A stretch of DNA of 64,000 nt from Paenibacillus glacialis (lineage in GTDB: Bacteria > Bacillota > Bacilli > Paenibacillales > Paenibacillaceae), in assembly GCF_001637205.1 (NCBI RefSeq), contig NZ_LVJH01000010.1, positions 16,015 through 80,014 of the forward strand, written 5' to 3'. The notes below the pieces were generated by a model that was not told the origin of the DNA, made no database searches, and saw nothing but the letters and a program-made list of their open reading frames with translations. The position numbers and the translations under genes are program-made. Each line of letters begins with the position of its first letter. Position 1 is the stretch's first letter. Of this stretch, positions 1 to 8,185 are shown piece after piece.

Positions 1-2
1 AA

Positions 3-503
3 CTTCAAGATATCAATCAAAAATTAAAAGAAACAAGAGACGAATTACTAGGAATTCTTAATGAATCGAGTGGAGATCAATTAAACAAACGTAAAGACGC
101 ATACAGTTGGAGTATTAGTCAGGTATGTCAACACTTAATTAAGACAGAAGAATTATATGTCGTAGCAATAAAGAAAGGATTAAAGAGCAAGGAAGATTCA
201 TTCATAGAGAATAAACCATTAGAATTTCTACTTGATAGAAGTAAAAAGTTAGAAGCTCCTGACATTGCTAAACCAACTGACGAAATTTTAGAATATCAAG
301 AAATCATTGAAAAACTAAACAGTTCAAGAGAAAAGTTATACGAAATATTAAACACAGTAGAAGACTCATCAGTGCTGAGTAGATGACATTTTATACACCC
401 AGTGTTTAAGGAGATGTTATTAATCGAATGGGTTAGATCACTCTACTTGCATGAGCAAAGACATATTAAACAAATTAATGAAATTAAAGATAGAGTTAAG
501 TAA
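3..503 (+). pseudogene. DinB-like protein, interrupted by an in-frame stop
   Basis: The window opens inside this gene, so its start is missing. Frame 3 reads as a helical DinB/YfiT-type protein: an N-terminal helix beginning LQDINQKLKETRDELL, then WSISQVCQHLIKTEE, the usual first metal-ligand region with His. At 384-386 a TGA stops the frame. The same frame continues directly after it with HPVFKEMLLIEWVRSLYLHE and QRHIKQINEI, the expected C-terminal DinB helix with its HExxH-like His residues, and ends at TAA 501-503. No frameshift is needed, so one nonsense change (for example CGA to TGA) explains it. Read-through or a sequencing error is possible. An attC-like element starts 24 bases after the stop. 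Confidence 0.75.
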
Positions 504-527
504 GGCTCTTTGCATATTCGAAGATTC

Positions 528-689
528 TATAACATCGTATTCACGCATCGCAACCTGACGGCTGCTCGATCCGCCCGAGGCATTTCGAGGAAGTAGGTCA
601 GGCGGAAAACCCTGCGAACCTAACCGCGTAGCGGGCCGGCCCTAACGTGCCTCAAGGTTCTCGGGTTCGTGAATATGAGAGGCGTTATA
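528..689 (+). repeat. attC-like palindromic element A
   Basis: This is a GC-rich imperfect palindrome of about 162 bp. The outer arms TATAAC (528-533) and GTTATA (684-689) pair exactly. After unequal unpaired spacers, CGTATTCACG (536-545) pairs with CGTGAATATG (668-677) at 9 of 10 positions. The core contains TTCGAGGAAGTAGGTCAGG and ACCTAACCGC, which recur in elements B, C and D. The two-box stem with asymmetric spacers is how integron attC sites are built (R and L boxes); here R' would be GTTATAC. It lies between the broken DinB-like gene and the SDR gene. Calling it attC is an inference; a non-coding repeat family is the alternative. Confidence 0.6.
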
Positions 690-726
690 CGTAATTACTC
701 AAACCCATAAAAAGGAGAAATAGATC

Positions 727-1515
727 ATGCCGCATAGAAATTTATCTTTAGAAAGAAAAATAGCCATAGTGACAGGTGCTTCTCGCTTTAACGGCTTAGG
801 AGCAGCAATATGTACAGCACTGGCGAGTAAAGGAGTCGATGTATTCTTTACATATTGGACTACCTATGATATAGAAATGCCTTGGGGAATTCATTCAAAT
901 GAACCTCAATTGTTACAAGATAAAATCATAGAATATGGTGTGCGTTGTGAGAAACTGGAATTAGATCTTTCTGACACGCTTGCACCGGCAAAGTTATTAG
1001 ATGCCGTGGAAGAAAAATTAGGAAAGCCATCAATTTTAATCAACAATGCGACTTATTCCGTTGATGTAGGATACGATACATTAACTGCTGAAGTACTTGA
1101 TAAACATTACCAAGTAAATATTCGTGGAACAATGTTATTAAGTGCAGAGTTTGCAAGTCGGTTTAGCAATTCAAGAGGTGGGAGAATTATTAATTTAACT
1201 TCTGGTCAATCGCTAGGACCGATGGCTGGTAATATAGCGTATGCAACCACTAAAGGTGCCATTGATACATTCACTATAACCTTATCGGCTGAAGTAGCCT
1301 CGAAAGGAATTACAGTAAATGCGGTGAATCCAGGACCAACGGATACGGGATGGATGAATGATGGCGTAAAAGATTACATTTTGACTAAATCCCCAATGGG
1401 TAGAATTGGACTGCCTCAAGATGCAGCACGATTAATTACTTTTCTTGTAAGTGACGAAGCTGAGTGGATAACTGGACAACTTATCCACTCAGAAGGTGGA
1501 TTTCAGAGAGGTTAG
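727..1515 (+). CDS. SDR family oxidoreductase
   Basis: This 262-residue classical short-chain dehydrogenase/reductase is a predicted cytoplasmic NAD(P)-dependent oxidoreductase of unknown substrate. A Rossmann glycine motif TGASRFNGLGAAI is near residue 17. NNAT follows at about 105, and the catalytic Tyr-Lys pair sits in YATTK at about 175, preceded by the Ser-containing NLTSGQS. The PGPTDT segment and a C-terminal GGF complete the fold; the length is normal. The ATG follows AAAGGAG at 711-717. The gene begins 35 bases after element A and is followed at 58 bases by the AAC(3)-like gene with no element between, so the two may form one cassette or operon. 3-oxoacyl-ACP reductase-like activity is possible but unproven. 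Confidence 0.85.
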   Translation: MPHRNLSLERKIAIVTGASRFNGLGAAICTALASKGVDVFFTYWTTYDIEMPWGIHSNEPQLLQDKIIEYGVRCEKLELDLSDTLAPAKLLDAVEEKLGKPSILINNATYSVDVGYDTLTAEVLDKHYQVNIRGTMLLSAEFASRFSNSRGGRIINLTSGQSLGPMAGNIAYATTKGAIDTFTITLSAEVASKGITVNAVNPGPTDTGWMNDGVKDYILTKSPMGRIGLPQDAARLITFLVSDEAEWITGQLIHSEGGFQRG

Positions 1516-1573
1516 TAAGTATTTCAAGGAAGTCGAGTAACAGCGTATAAACTATTTTTTTGAGGAGATAAAA

Positions 1574-2368
1574 ATGGAAGCATCTAGTACTTTACAGACG
1601 AGAAAGACAATTATTGATGATTTAAAACGACTTGGGGTAAAAGAGGGAATGACTCTGATCGTCCACTCCTCTTTGAAATCTTTAGGAAATGTTGTAGGGG
1701 GACCTGTAACTGTTATTTTAGCATTGGAAGAGTCGGTAGGAATTAACGGGAATATTGTTATGCCGACTCAATCTGAACATTTGTGTGCTCCGGTGAACAA
1801 CGATGGGGACATAACTTTAGAGGAAATAAAAATAATAAAAGAAAATATGCCAATATATTACCCTGATCTAACACCAACTTCGTATATGGGATTTATCCCT
1901 GAAACATTTCGAAAACAAGATGGAGTGTTAAGAAGTTCACACCCTCATATGTCATTTGCTGCGTGGGGGAAAGATGCTAAAGAAATAACGATGAATCATA
2001 GACTAGATTATGCGTTAAGCGAGGATTCTCCTTTGGGGAAGATCTATGATTTAGAAGGATATATTCTATTGCTTGGAGCTTCTACGAATGGGAATACTTC
2101 ATTACATTTGGCTGAGTATAGCCAGAAAAATTCTTATATAAAGCCTAAAGTTTGGGAAGTAAAAGTGAGTGTAGATGGAAAAGAGCAATGGACTACTTAT
2201 GATGATATCAATAATGAATCTGACGATTTTAACATGATTTTTGATGAGTTCAAATCTAAGACTACTTTGGTAAAAGAGGGCTTGGTAGGCGAAGCGGTGA
2301 GTTATTTAATACCACAGAAAGAAATAGTTGATTTCGCCTTAGATTGGATGAATAAGAATAGAAGATAG
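1574..2368 (+). CDS. AAC(3)-family aminoglycoside N-acetyltransferase-like protein
   Basis: This 264-residue protein belongs to the AAC(3)/YokD antibiotic acetyltransferase family, which transfers acetyl from acetyl-CoA to the 3-amino group of 2-deoxystreptamine aminoglycosides. Visible family motifs are VHSSLKSLG near residue 30, MPTQS near 79, RSSHPHMSFAAWG near 120 and LGASTNGNTSLHLAE near 167, which carries the conserved His and Glu. Length is typical. The ATG is preceded by GAGGAG at 1562-1567. It lies upstream of palindromic element B, as a cassette-borne resistance gene would. Many Bacillales members of this family are chromosomal and do not confer resistance, so the substrate is open. 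Confidence 0.85.
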   Translation: MEASSTLQTRKTIIDDLKRLGVKEGMTLIVHSSLKSLGNVVGGPVTVILALEESVGINGNIVMPTQSEHLCAPVNNDGDITLEEIKIIKENMPIYYPDLTPTSYMGFIPETFRKQDGVLRSSHPHMSFAAWGKDAKEITMNHRLDYALSEDSPLGKIYDLEGYILLLGASTNGNTSLHLAEYSQKNSYIKPKVWEVKVSVDGKEQWTTYDDINNESDDFNMIFDEFKSKTTLVKEGLVGEAVSYLIPQKEIVDFALDWMNKNRR

Positions 2369-2409
2369 ATTGAAAACATTGAAAGCAATTTCATAGAAGG
2401 CAAGTCCTT

Positions 2410-2572
2410 CTGATAACATGGCATCTACGCTGCGACCTTCTGGTCTTGGTCTGCAAGAGGCAATTCGAAGAAGTAAATCAGCAGACAACCCTGCACTACC
2501 TAACCGCACCGCGGCCAGTCTCTATCGCTCTTTTAAAGTGGTAAGGGTTCGTGAATACTAGAACGTTATCAG
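2410..2572 (+). repeat. attC-like palindromic element B
   Basis: This is an imperfect palindrome of 163 bp, nearly the same length as element A. The outer arms CTGATAAC (2410-2417) and GTTATCAG (2565-2572) are perfect over 8 bp. The inner arms are weaker (ATCTACG against CGTGAATACT). The core shares TTCGAAGAAGTAAATCAG, ACAACCCTGC and ACCTAACCGC with element A. It lies 41 bases after the AAC(3)-like stop and about 65 bases before the GNAT start. Confidence 0.6.
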
Positions 2573-2636
2573 AAATCAGTGCGGAGTGTATACAAGAAGA
2601 AAAATCTACGAATTAGAGCATATCGGAGGATTTACT

Positions 2637-3041
2637 ATGGAGATAGAATTGGCAACAGAGAAAGATTATAAGTACATTGTTGAAAGAGACAAACATATTC
2701 CTGAGATACTTGTAAGAACTAAGATTAAAGAAAAGGAGATCTTTATACTTAAAGATTCAGAGAAAGAAATTGGTTGGATGAGATATGGATATTTTTGGGA
2801 TAACATTCCTTTTATGAACATGATATCGATTGATGAAGAATATAGAGGACAAGGAATTGGTAAGAAAATTGTACTGCATTGGGAAGAAATTATGCGTCAA
2901 AGAGGATTCAAATTAGTAATGACGTCAACGCAATCTGATGAAGAAGCACAACATTTTTATAGGAAGATTGGATATCGTGATGCTGGATGTTTACTATTGG
3001 AGACTCAACCTCTTGAAGTAATACTGACAAAAAATCTCTAA
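2637..3041 (+). CDS. GNAT family N-acetyltransferase
   Basis: This single-domain GNAT acetyltransferase of 134 residues transfers acetyl from acetyl-CoA to an unknown amine. The acetyl-CoA pyrophosphate loop is EEYRGQGIGKKIV (motif A). The C-terminal part has SDEEAQHFYRKIGYRDAG, the usual motif B with Tyr. The ATG at 2637 is chosen over an upstream in-frame GTG at 2586 because CGGAGGA stands 6 bases before it, and the upstream extension has no GNAT character. The gene follows attC-like element B and precedes the damaged element C. Its context makes it a candidate cassette gene. Confidence 0.85.
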   Translation: MEIELATEKDYKYIVERDKHIPEILVRTKIKEKEIFILKDSEKEIGWMRYGYFWDNIPFMNMISIDEEYRGQGIGKKIVLHWEEIMRQRGFKLVMTSTQSDEEAQHFYRKIGYRDAGCLLLETQPLEVILTKNL

Positions 3042-3159
3042 GAGTATTTGATAGTTATAGAATTAGCCACATTTAAAAGCTTGTGAGAAGTAGCAACAAT
3101 TGCGACTTGCTGGTTTGCCTTCCGCACGTTTTTGCTGATTAAATTGGAAGAGAATCGAA

Positions 3160-3330
3160 TTTCTTGGATTTAAAGATTCTCGATTCGTGAACAGCTGAGT
3201 CTAGCCCGGCAAAAGCTGCTAGCTGTTTAACGGATGGGAACCTTTTTATATCCCCGATTTCAGCGATCAGCATAACAGCTGTTAGTGGTCTAACACCCGT
3301 ATCGTTCGTAGTAGATGATAGGCAGGAGTT
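3160..3330 (-). pseudogene. IS110-family transposase fragment
   Basis: The minus strand encodes TGVRPLTAVMLIAEIGDIKRF followed by PSVKQLAAFAGLDSAVHES. This matches the C-terminal Transposase_20 (IS116/IS110/IS902) domain with its IAEIGD and FAGLD signatures. The reading frame is open from 3393 to 3139, but only the middle is transposase. The N-terminal DEDD domain and the extreme C-terminus are absent. The fragment sits where the left half of palindromic element C should be, so insertion followed by deletion appears to have destroyed that half. Confidence 0.7.
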
Positions 3331-3342
3331 AGATAAGTGTTC

Positions 3343-3468
3343 AGAGAAGTAATTTGCAGTAGAAGGGAAGCGGAATTCCGGACACACCCGCACAACCTAA
3401 CCGCATTGTGGCCAGTCGCTTCGCTCCTTTAGGCTAGTGGGACGTCGTGAATACAAGAACGTTATCTG
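3343..3468 (+). repeat. attC-like element C, left arm missing
   Basis: This segment matches elements A and B from the core to the right end. It has AGAGAAGTAATTTGCAG (the core), ACACCCGCACAACCTAACCGC, GGCCAGTCGC, then CGTGAATACAAGAACGTTATCTG. No matching left arm (an AGATAAC-type box) occurs after the GNAT stop at 3041; an IS110 fragment is there instead. The right end is 40 bases before the nucleotidyltransferase start, the same spacing seen at A and B. Confidence 0.55.
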
Positions 3469-3507
3469 AAATAATTGCTAATAATTTATTGAAAGAAGGA
3501 TTAATCA

Positions 3508-4338
3508 ATGAATGAGCACAGCAAAAAACTTTTACAAAGAGCTTATTTCTTTGCAGAACAGTTATCTGAGCATGAAATACTTAAGGAATACTGGAATGAG
3601 CTATCACTTATCCTAAAAGGAAGCGTAGCTAGAGGAAATAGTGATCAGTATTCGGATATTGATTTTGTTTTCTTTTGTAATGAAAGTGTACGTTTAAACA
3701 TATTTAACCAGTTCTACAACAATGGATTATCTCATAGACAAGATTGGGTTTTTATTGCGATTGGTGATTGGGAAGGGCATTATCATTTTGAATCTTACAA
3801 TATGCTCGAAGAATACTATAGAAGTCATTCATTAACACAGATCTGGGAATTTCAAAGTGCTATACCGATTCATGATCCTTTAGATCGGTTTCAGCTTTTG
3901 TTTAAAGATCTTTCGGATCGTTTTTTAAATAATTGGACAGATGATATTAGAGAAAAATACGTTGATTTGTTTCATACTTTAGATTGGATGAGACATCCAC
4001 TCAAACGAGGTGACTTTATTTCTTCTAATTTACATTGCTCGAAGTTTCTACAAGATATATGTAGAATATCTTATTTACTTGATAATAAATGCTATCCCCA
4101 CGACAAGTGGGTTTCTACATATCTGAATACAACTCGATTTGGAAATTTGTATCGAAAATCCATAGAATCATTTGTTGATAGCTTTCCCAATAGTGGAAAC
4201 ATAAATATAAATTTAGAATTGGAAAACTACTCCTGTTATTTAAGAGCTTCTGAATTAATAAATCATCTTGGAAATTTCATTAAAGATAATTTTGAAAACT
4301 ATCCGTGGATTGAAAGATGGTATGAATACAAGGGCTAA
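3508..4338 (+). CDS. Nucleotidyltransferase domain protein (aminoglycoside adenylyltransferase-like fold)
   Basis: This 276-residue protein has an N-terminal polymerase-beta-type nucleotidyltransferase domain. The signature LKGSVARGNSDQYSDIDFVF at about residues 35-54 contains the GS motif and the paired metal-binding Asp residues (DID). The remaining 200 residues are helical and resemble substrate-binding halves of DUF4037 or antibiotic nucleotidyltransferase proteins. It would transfer a nucleotide to a small molecule; the substrate cannot be told. The ATG follows GAAAGAAGGA at 3490-3499. It lies between palindromes C and D in cassette-like order. Confidence 0.75.
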   Translation: MNEHSKKLLQRAYFFAEQLSEHEILKEYWNELSLILKGSVARGNSDQYSDIDFVFFCNESVRLNIFNQFYNNGLSHRQDWVFIAIGDWEGHYHFESYNMLEEYYRSHSLTQIWEFQSAIPIHDPLDRFQLLFKDLSDRFLNNWTDDIREKYVDLFHTLDWMRHPLKRGDFISSNLHCSKFLQDICRISYLLDNKCYPHDKWVSTYLNTTRFGNLYRKSIESFVDSFPNSGNININLELENYSCYLRASELINHLGNFIKDNFENYPWIERWYEYKG

Positions 4339-4371
4339 ATTTTAGGGTAACTCAAAGAAGGAAATTATTTC

Positions 4372-4524
4372 ATAACACCGTATTCACGTTTAGGGGCATT
4401 GCCCCTTGGTCCACATGATGCAGTTCAGAGGAGTGGATTCAGGTGACACATCCAAAGGCTAAGTCTGACGACCCGGCCCTACGATCCTTAAGCCGGTTGG
4501 CGTCGGTAACGCGGAAACGTTATA
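4372..4524 (+). repeat. attC-like element D
   Basis: This is a more diverged member of the family, about 152 bp. ATAAC (4372-4376) pairs with GTTAT (4519-4523). The left side keeps CCGTATTCACG, identical to element A. The core keeps CAGTTCAGAGGAGTGGATTCAG. The right inner arm has drifted. A separate hairpin, GGGGCATTGCCCC, lies at 4393-4405. It is 33 bases downstream of the nucleotidyltransferase stop. Confidence 0.5.
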
Positions 4525-5335
4525 CGAGATCTGCGAAAAAAATTCAAAATGCAAAGCCTCTTTAAAATCTTTATTGAAGTTCAAAATCAGTACTAACAAT
4601 TGGATATTTTTTTGTGATATGATAATAATAATTCTCAAAAGGAATGAACGCACCCCTGTTTTATCAGCAAATTGAGGAGATTCAATCTTTTTTTGAATCT
4701 ACAGTTTTAAAAAGGGGGTGTCTAAAATTGAGTTAGACATTTCTTTCCTCGCTGAGAACATCTATTTTCTGCTCTCAGGTTGATTTTTTGCTCTTATAGA
4801 TTGCTTTTTTAAATTCGTTGGTGAGTAATGCTTATTGGGGATGATCCGCAATTCAAAAATGGTGGTACCACATTGTTGTTGATTCTGCAGGAGAATGTAG
4901 GATGGTGTGAGGATGATAATATTCTATCATGTTCCATATTCTTGTGAATCACATATATAGGCCGTATTCAGGGACATATCGTCAGATTATAATAGAAAAA
5001 ACTGCTACCGGAAAGTAGAGCATTTTTCATGTCCAAAATATAGCAGTACAGCGCTATTAAGGAACTCTAAGGGCGGCTATTTACTGGAAACGGCAAACCA
5101 AAGTCACAACCCTTGCAAGTAGCTGGGTTAAGGCCTTGGTTTTTTGTATAGCTATGGTTTTGTGGACGTTCTCTCACTTCTTCACTGTAACAGTATGTCA
5201 TCACTGAAATTTATCGGTTTTTTAATAGCATATAAATAGAAAATATCTTAATCTATTAATAATAGTGAAAGCCCAAGCAGGCAGGAGCATCCACATCTTT
5301 TTTAAAAATATATTAGCATGTAAGGAAGGTAAAAA
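4525..5335. other. Gene-poor stretch between element D and mqo
   Basis: There is no convincing full gene in these 800 bases. A possible promoter (TTGGAT, then TATGATAAT around 4598-4630) precedes a 30-codon frame at 4644-4736 with an AAAAGGA ribosome binding site; it matches nothing I recognise and may be the head of a truncated gene. A degenerate riboswitch-like segment with a terminator lies at 5061-5145. The mqo ribosome binding site AAGGAAGG is at 5321-5328. Confidence 0.4.
5061..5145 (+). ncRNA. Possible degenerate cyclic-di-GMP-I (GEMM-I) riboswitch with terminator
   Basis: GGAAACGGCAAACC at 5085-5098 matches the 5' core of the c-di-GMP-I class. AAAGTCACAACCC and GTAGCTGGGTTA at 5100-5130 resemble its 3' half (consensus AAAGCCAC..GG and AGCTGGGTTACC). 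The stretch that normally links them, the GNRA-capped P1b hairpin ending in GGACGC, is absent. An intrinsic terminator-like run, CCTTGGTTTTTTG, follows directly. I see no open reading frame immediately behind it; mqo begins 190 bases later. The call rests on remembered consensus only. Confidence 0.3.
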
Positions 5336-6832
5336 TTGAGCAATAGACAAACCGAAACAGACGTTATCTTAATTGGTGCCGGAATCATGAGTGCGACTTT
5401 AGGGTCACTGATGAAAGAATTAGCACCGGACTGGAAAATTACGGTGTTTGAGAAACTAGCAAACGCAGGAGAGGAAAGCTCTAACGAATGGAATAATGCG
5501 GGAACGGGGCATGCTGCACTGTGCGAGCTTAACTACACATCCGAAAAACCGGACGGATCGGTAGATATTAGCAAAGCTATAAATGTTAATGAACAGTTTC
5601 AAGATTCAATGCAGTTTTGGTCTTATCTTGTAAAAAGCAATCTGATTCGTAATCCGCAAGAGTTTATCATGCCATTGTCTCATATGAGTTTAGTACAAGG
5701 GGAAAAAAATGTAGCGTTTTTGAAAAAACGTTTTGAAGCGATGTCAAACAATCCTCTGTTTCATGGGATGGAATTTTCCGATGACCCGAAAATACTGATG
5801 GATTGGATTCCGCTTATTATGAAAGACCGTACACCGAATGAACCTATAGCGGCAACAAAAATTGACTCTGGTACGGATGTCAACTTTGGTGCTTTAACGC
5901 GCATGCTGTTCGACCACTTAAAGAACAAAAACGTCGACATCAATTACAAGCATAGTGTTGATGATATTAAACGTACTAGCGATGGCTTGTGGGAATTGAA
6001 AGTAAGGAATGATAGCGGTAAAGTGGAACGCCATACTGCAAAATTTGTATTTATCGGCGGCGGGGGAGGAAGTCTTCCTTTACTTCAGAAATCTGGTATT
6101 CCTGAAGGGAAACATATTGGTGGATTCCCGATAAGTGGACTATTTATGGTGTGTAATAATCCGGAAGTTGTAGCACAGCATCATGCCAAAGTATATGGTA
6201 AAGCTAAGGTTGGTGCACCTCCAATGTCTGTTCCGCATCTTGACACCAGATTTATCGATAATAAAAAATCGTTGCTCTTTGGACCATTTGCTGGGTTCTC
6301 ACCAAAGTTCTTAAAAACCGGATCAATGTTTGATTTGTTAGGTTCTGTAAAACCGAATAATGTTATTACTATGTTGGCGGCAGGTGCAAAAAACCTTTCA
6401 TTGACAAAATACCTAATCCAGCAAGTTATGTTATCGAAAGAGAAGCGCATGAAAGAGTTACGAGAGTTTATCCCGAACGCCAAAAGTGAGGATTGGGATA
6501 TAGTGGTAGCTGGCCAACGTGTTCAAATTATCAAAGATACTACTGCCGGTAAAGGGACACTTCAATTTGGTACGGAAGTTATTAGTTCTGCTGATGGCTC
6601 GATTGCCGCATTGCTTGGTGCTTCTCCGGGTGCTTCTACCGGCGTTTCCGTCATGCTTGAGGTCATAAATAAATGCTTCCCGGAACATATAAAAACGTGG
6701 GAACCGAAAATAAAAGAAATGATTCCTTCTTATGGCGTGTCATTGTTACAAGAACCAGAGCTTATACACGAAATTCATACTTCAACAGCGCGGACGCTTG
6801 GTCTAAACAGAGAAGTGCAATCCGTCATGTAG
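5336..6832 (+). CDS. mqo: Malate:quinone oxidoreductase
   Basis: This 498-residue FAD-dependent, membrane-associated malate:quinone oxidoreductase oxidises malate to oxaloacetate and passes the electrons to the quinone pool. The N-terminal dinucleotide-binding motif is [20 protein letters not shown] (residues 10-29). ENxxN-like [19 protein letters not shown] follows near 50. [19 protein letters not shown] near 240 and [17 protein letters not shown] near the C-terminus are characteristic of Mqo. Length is standard. The start is TTG at 5336 behind AAGGAAGG. It appears monocistronic, with a terminator at 6861. It lies at the downstream edge of the cassette-like region, but is a core metabolic enzyme and may simply flank it. 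Confidence 0.95.
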   Translation: MSNRQTETDVILIGAGIMSATLGSLMKELAPDWKITVFEKLANAGEESSNEWNNAGTGHAALCELNYTSEKPDGSVDISKAINVNEQFQDSMQFWSYLVKSNLIRNPQEFIMPLSHMSLVQGEKNVAFLKKRFEAMSNNPLFHGMEFSDDPKILMDWIPLIMKDRTPNEPIAATKIDSGTDVNFGALTRMLFDHLKNKNVDINYKHSVDDIKRTSDGLWELKVRNDSGKVERHTAKFVFIGGGGGSLPLLQKSGIPEGKHIGGFPISGLFMVCNNPEVVAQHHAKVYGKAKVGAPPMSVPHLDTRFIDNKKSLLFGPFAGFSPKFLKTGSMFDLLGSVKPNNVITMLAAGAKNLSLTKYLIQQVMLSKEKRMKELREFIPNAKSEDWDIVVAGQRVQIIKDTTAGKGTLQFGTEVISSADGSIAALLGASPGASTGVSVMLEVINKCFPEHIKTWEPKIKEMIPSYGVSLLQEPELIHEIHTSTARTLGLNREVQSVM

Positions 6833-6860
6833 ACAATACCAGAAAATAAAAAAAGAGTTA

Positions 6861-6900
6861 TGCGGCCTTAGTCCTGAATTCAATGGGACTGAGGCCGTTT
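6861..6900 (+). terminator. Intrinsic terminator after mqo
   Basis: The hairpin arms CGGCCTTAGTCC and GGGACTGAGGCCG flank a short loop, followed by TTT. It starts 29 bases after the mqo stop. Confidence 0.7.
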
Positions 6901-6916
6901 AGCTTTGCTTGTAATC

Positions 6917-6956
6917 TTTAGTGGGACATCGTAAACAAATTTACGTTATCTGAAAT
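6917..6956 (+). repeat. Right-end remnant of the attC-like family (element E)
   Basis: TTAGTGGGACATCGTAAAC and ACGTTATCTGAAAT match the right end of element C (TAGTGGGACGTCGTGAATAC and ACGTTATCTGAAAT) with few changes. No left arm is present. A 6-codon frame with a GAAGGTGAAGG leader follows at about 6990-7010, so the cassette that should follow has been lost. Confidence 0.45.
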
Positions 6957-7062
6957 ACTCGGAAGTACGAATAACCATTAATAGAAGAAGGTGAAGGCGT
7001 GAATCTCTAGACCTGATGCAAAGCATAAACATGATCATTACATAGTGATCTTTCAAAATGAA

Positions 7063-7105
7063 AATGGAAGTCCGGAGGGTAATATTCGCCTTCTGGACTT
7101 CCATT
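7063..7105 (-). terminator. Terminator of thiD
   Basis: This is a long near-perfect hairpin, AATGGAAGTCCGGAGG against CCTTCTGGACTTCCATT, with a 10-base loop. It lies 20 bases beyond the thiD stop on the minus strand. Confidence 0.7.
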
Positions 7106-7125
7106 GTTTGCTATATTACAATTTC

Positions 7126-7938
7126 CTACTGCCCTAAACGGTAGCCACCATGAAAGACAGGTCCTACATATTCATTGAACGCAAAACCGTTTCGAATGGC
7201 AGCCAAGACGAAATCTTTGGCTTTCGCAACTGCTTCGTCAACCGTTAGTCCATTAGCAAGACCGCCAGCAATCGCTGCTGCAAAGGTACAACCTGCTCCA
7301 TGATTCGTAGCAGGTTCAATTTTGTCTGCTGTAAAGACCGTATATTCAGATCCGTTGTAGAAGACATCTATCGCTTGATCTCCGTCCAACGACTTACCAC
7401 CTTTTACTACGACATTACTTGCTCCTAGTTCATGAATAAGGCGAGCAGCTTCCTTCATATCTTCAATCGTAGAGAGTTTGCCAAGACCTGACAAGACACC
7501 TGCTTCAAATAGATTAGGCGTTACTACGGTTGCTAATGGCAGCAGCAAATCGCGGATCGCATGAGCACTCTCAGGATTCAGAACTTCGTCTTCGCCTTTA
7601 CATACCATGACTGGATCAATGACTACATTACTCTGGCGATTATCCTTAATGGCTTGTTCAGTGACACGTACAATTTCTACACTTCCGAGCATGCCAGTCT
7701 TCATAGCATCAACAGGTCCACCTGCAAAGACGGTCTTCAGTTGTTCCGCGACAATAGCAGCATCAATTGGATAAACATTGTGGTGCCAGCCGTTGTCCGG
7801 GTCCATTGTAACTATGGTAGTCAAGGCGCTTAAGCCGTAGGTTCCATATTCCTCAAAAGTTTTCAAATCCGCTTGAATGCCTGCGCCTCCGCTAGAGTCA
7901 CTTCCGGCAATAGTTAAGGTTTTAATGATGTTAGTCAA
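7126..7938 (-). CDS. thiD: Hydroxymethylpyrimidine/phosphomethylpyrimidine kinase
   Basis: This 270-residue kinase of the PfkB/ribokinase fold phosphorylates HMP and HMP-P, supplying the pyrimidine half of thiamine; some Bacillus paralogues prefer pyridoxal. Motifs are LTIAGSDSSGGAGIQADLKT at the N-terminus, VIDPVMVCKGED in the middle and NHGAGCTFAAAIAGGLANG with the catalytic DTxGxGD-like loop written here as NHGAGC. I chose the TTG start at 7938 because AAAGGAG stands 9 bases before it and homology begins at once; an upstream extension to 8034 lacks support. It stands alone, 25 kb from the thiazole operon, with no TPP riboswitch visible in front. Confidence 0.9.
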   Translation of the reverse strand: MTNIIKTLTIAGSDSSGGAGIQADLKTFEEYGTYGLSALTTIVTMDPDNGWHHNVYPIDAAIVAEQLKTVFAGGPVDAMKTGMLGSVEIVRVTEQAIKDNRQSNVVIDPVMVCKGEDEVLNPESAHAIRDLLLPLATVVTPNLFEAGVLSGLGKLSTIEDMKEAARLIHELGASNVVVKGGKSLDGDQAIDVFYNGSEYTVFTADKIEPATNHGAGCTFAAAIAGGLANGLTVDEAVAKAKDFVLAAIRNGFAFNEYVGPVFHGGYRLGQ

Positions 7939-8185
7939 TGGTAACGTCTCCTTTATCCTTATCTGAATGGTTAAAACGCGATGTGCATTGATTATAACAA
8001 AAATTCGTACTAATTTAACCCTTAGAGCAATCAAAATGTCATTTTAATTGATCGACAATGAATATTACATACAATTTTCATAAAAACCATTGAAATAATT
8101 ATGAAAACTCTGTTAGTCTGTTAGAGTTCGTGTCTTTTAAAATATAAGAAATTATACGTTTAATTAATGAAGGGACTTCAACATC

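Noticed and set aside
4861..4871. GGTGGTACCAC, similar to the T-box core
   Set aside because: The T-box consensus AGGGTGGNACCGCG is not met, no stem I or specifier region precedes it, and no aminoacyl-tRNA or amino acid gene follows.
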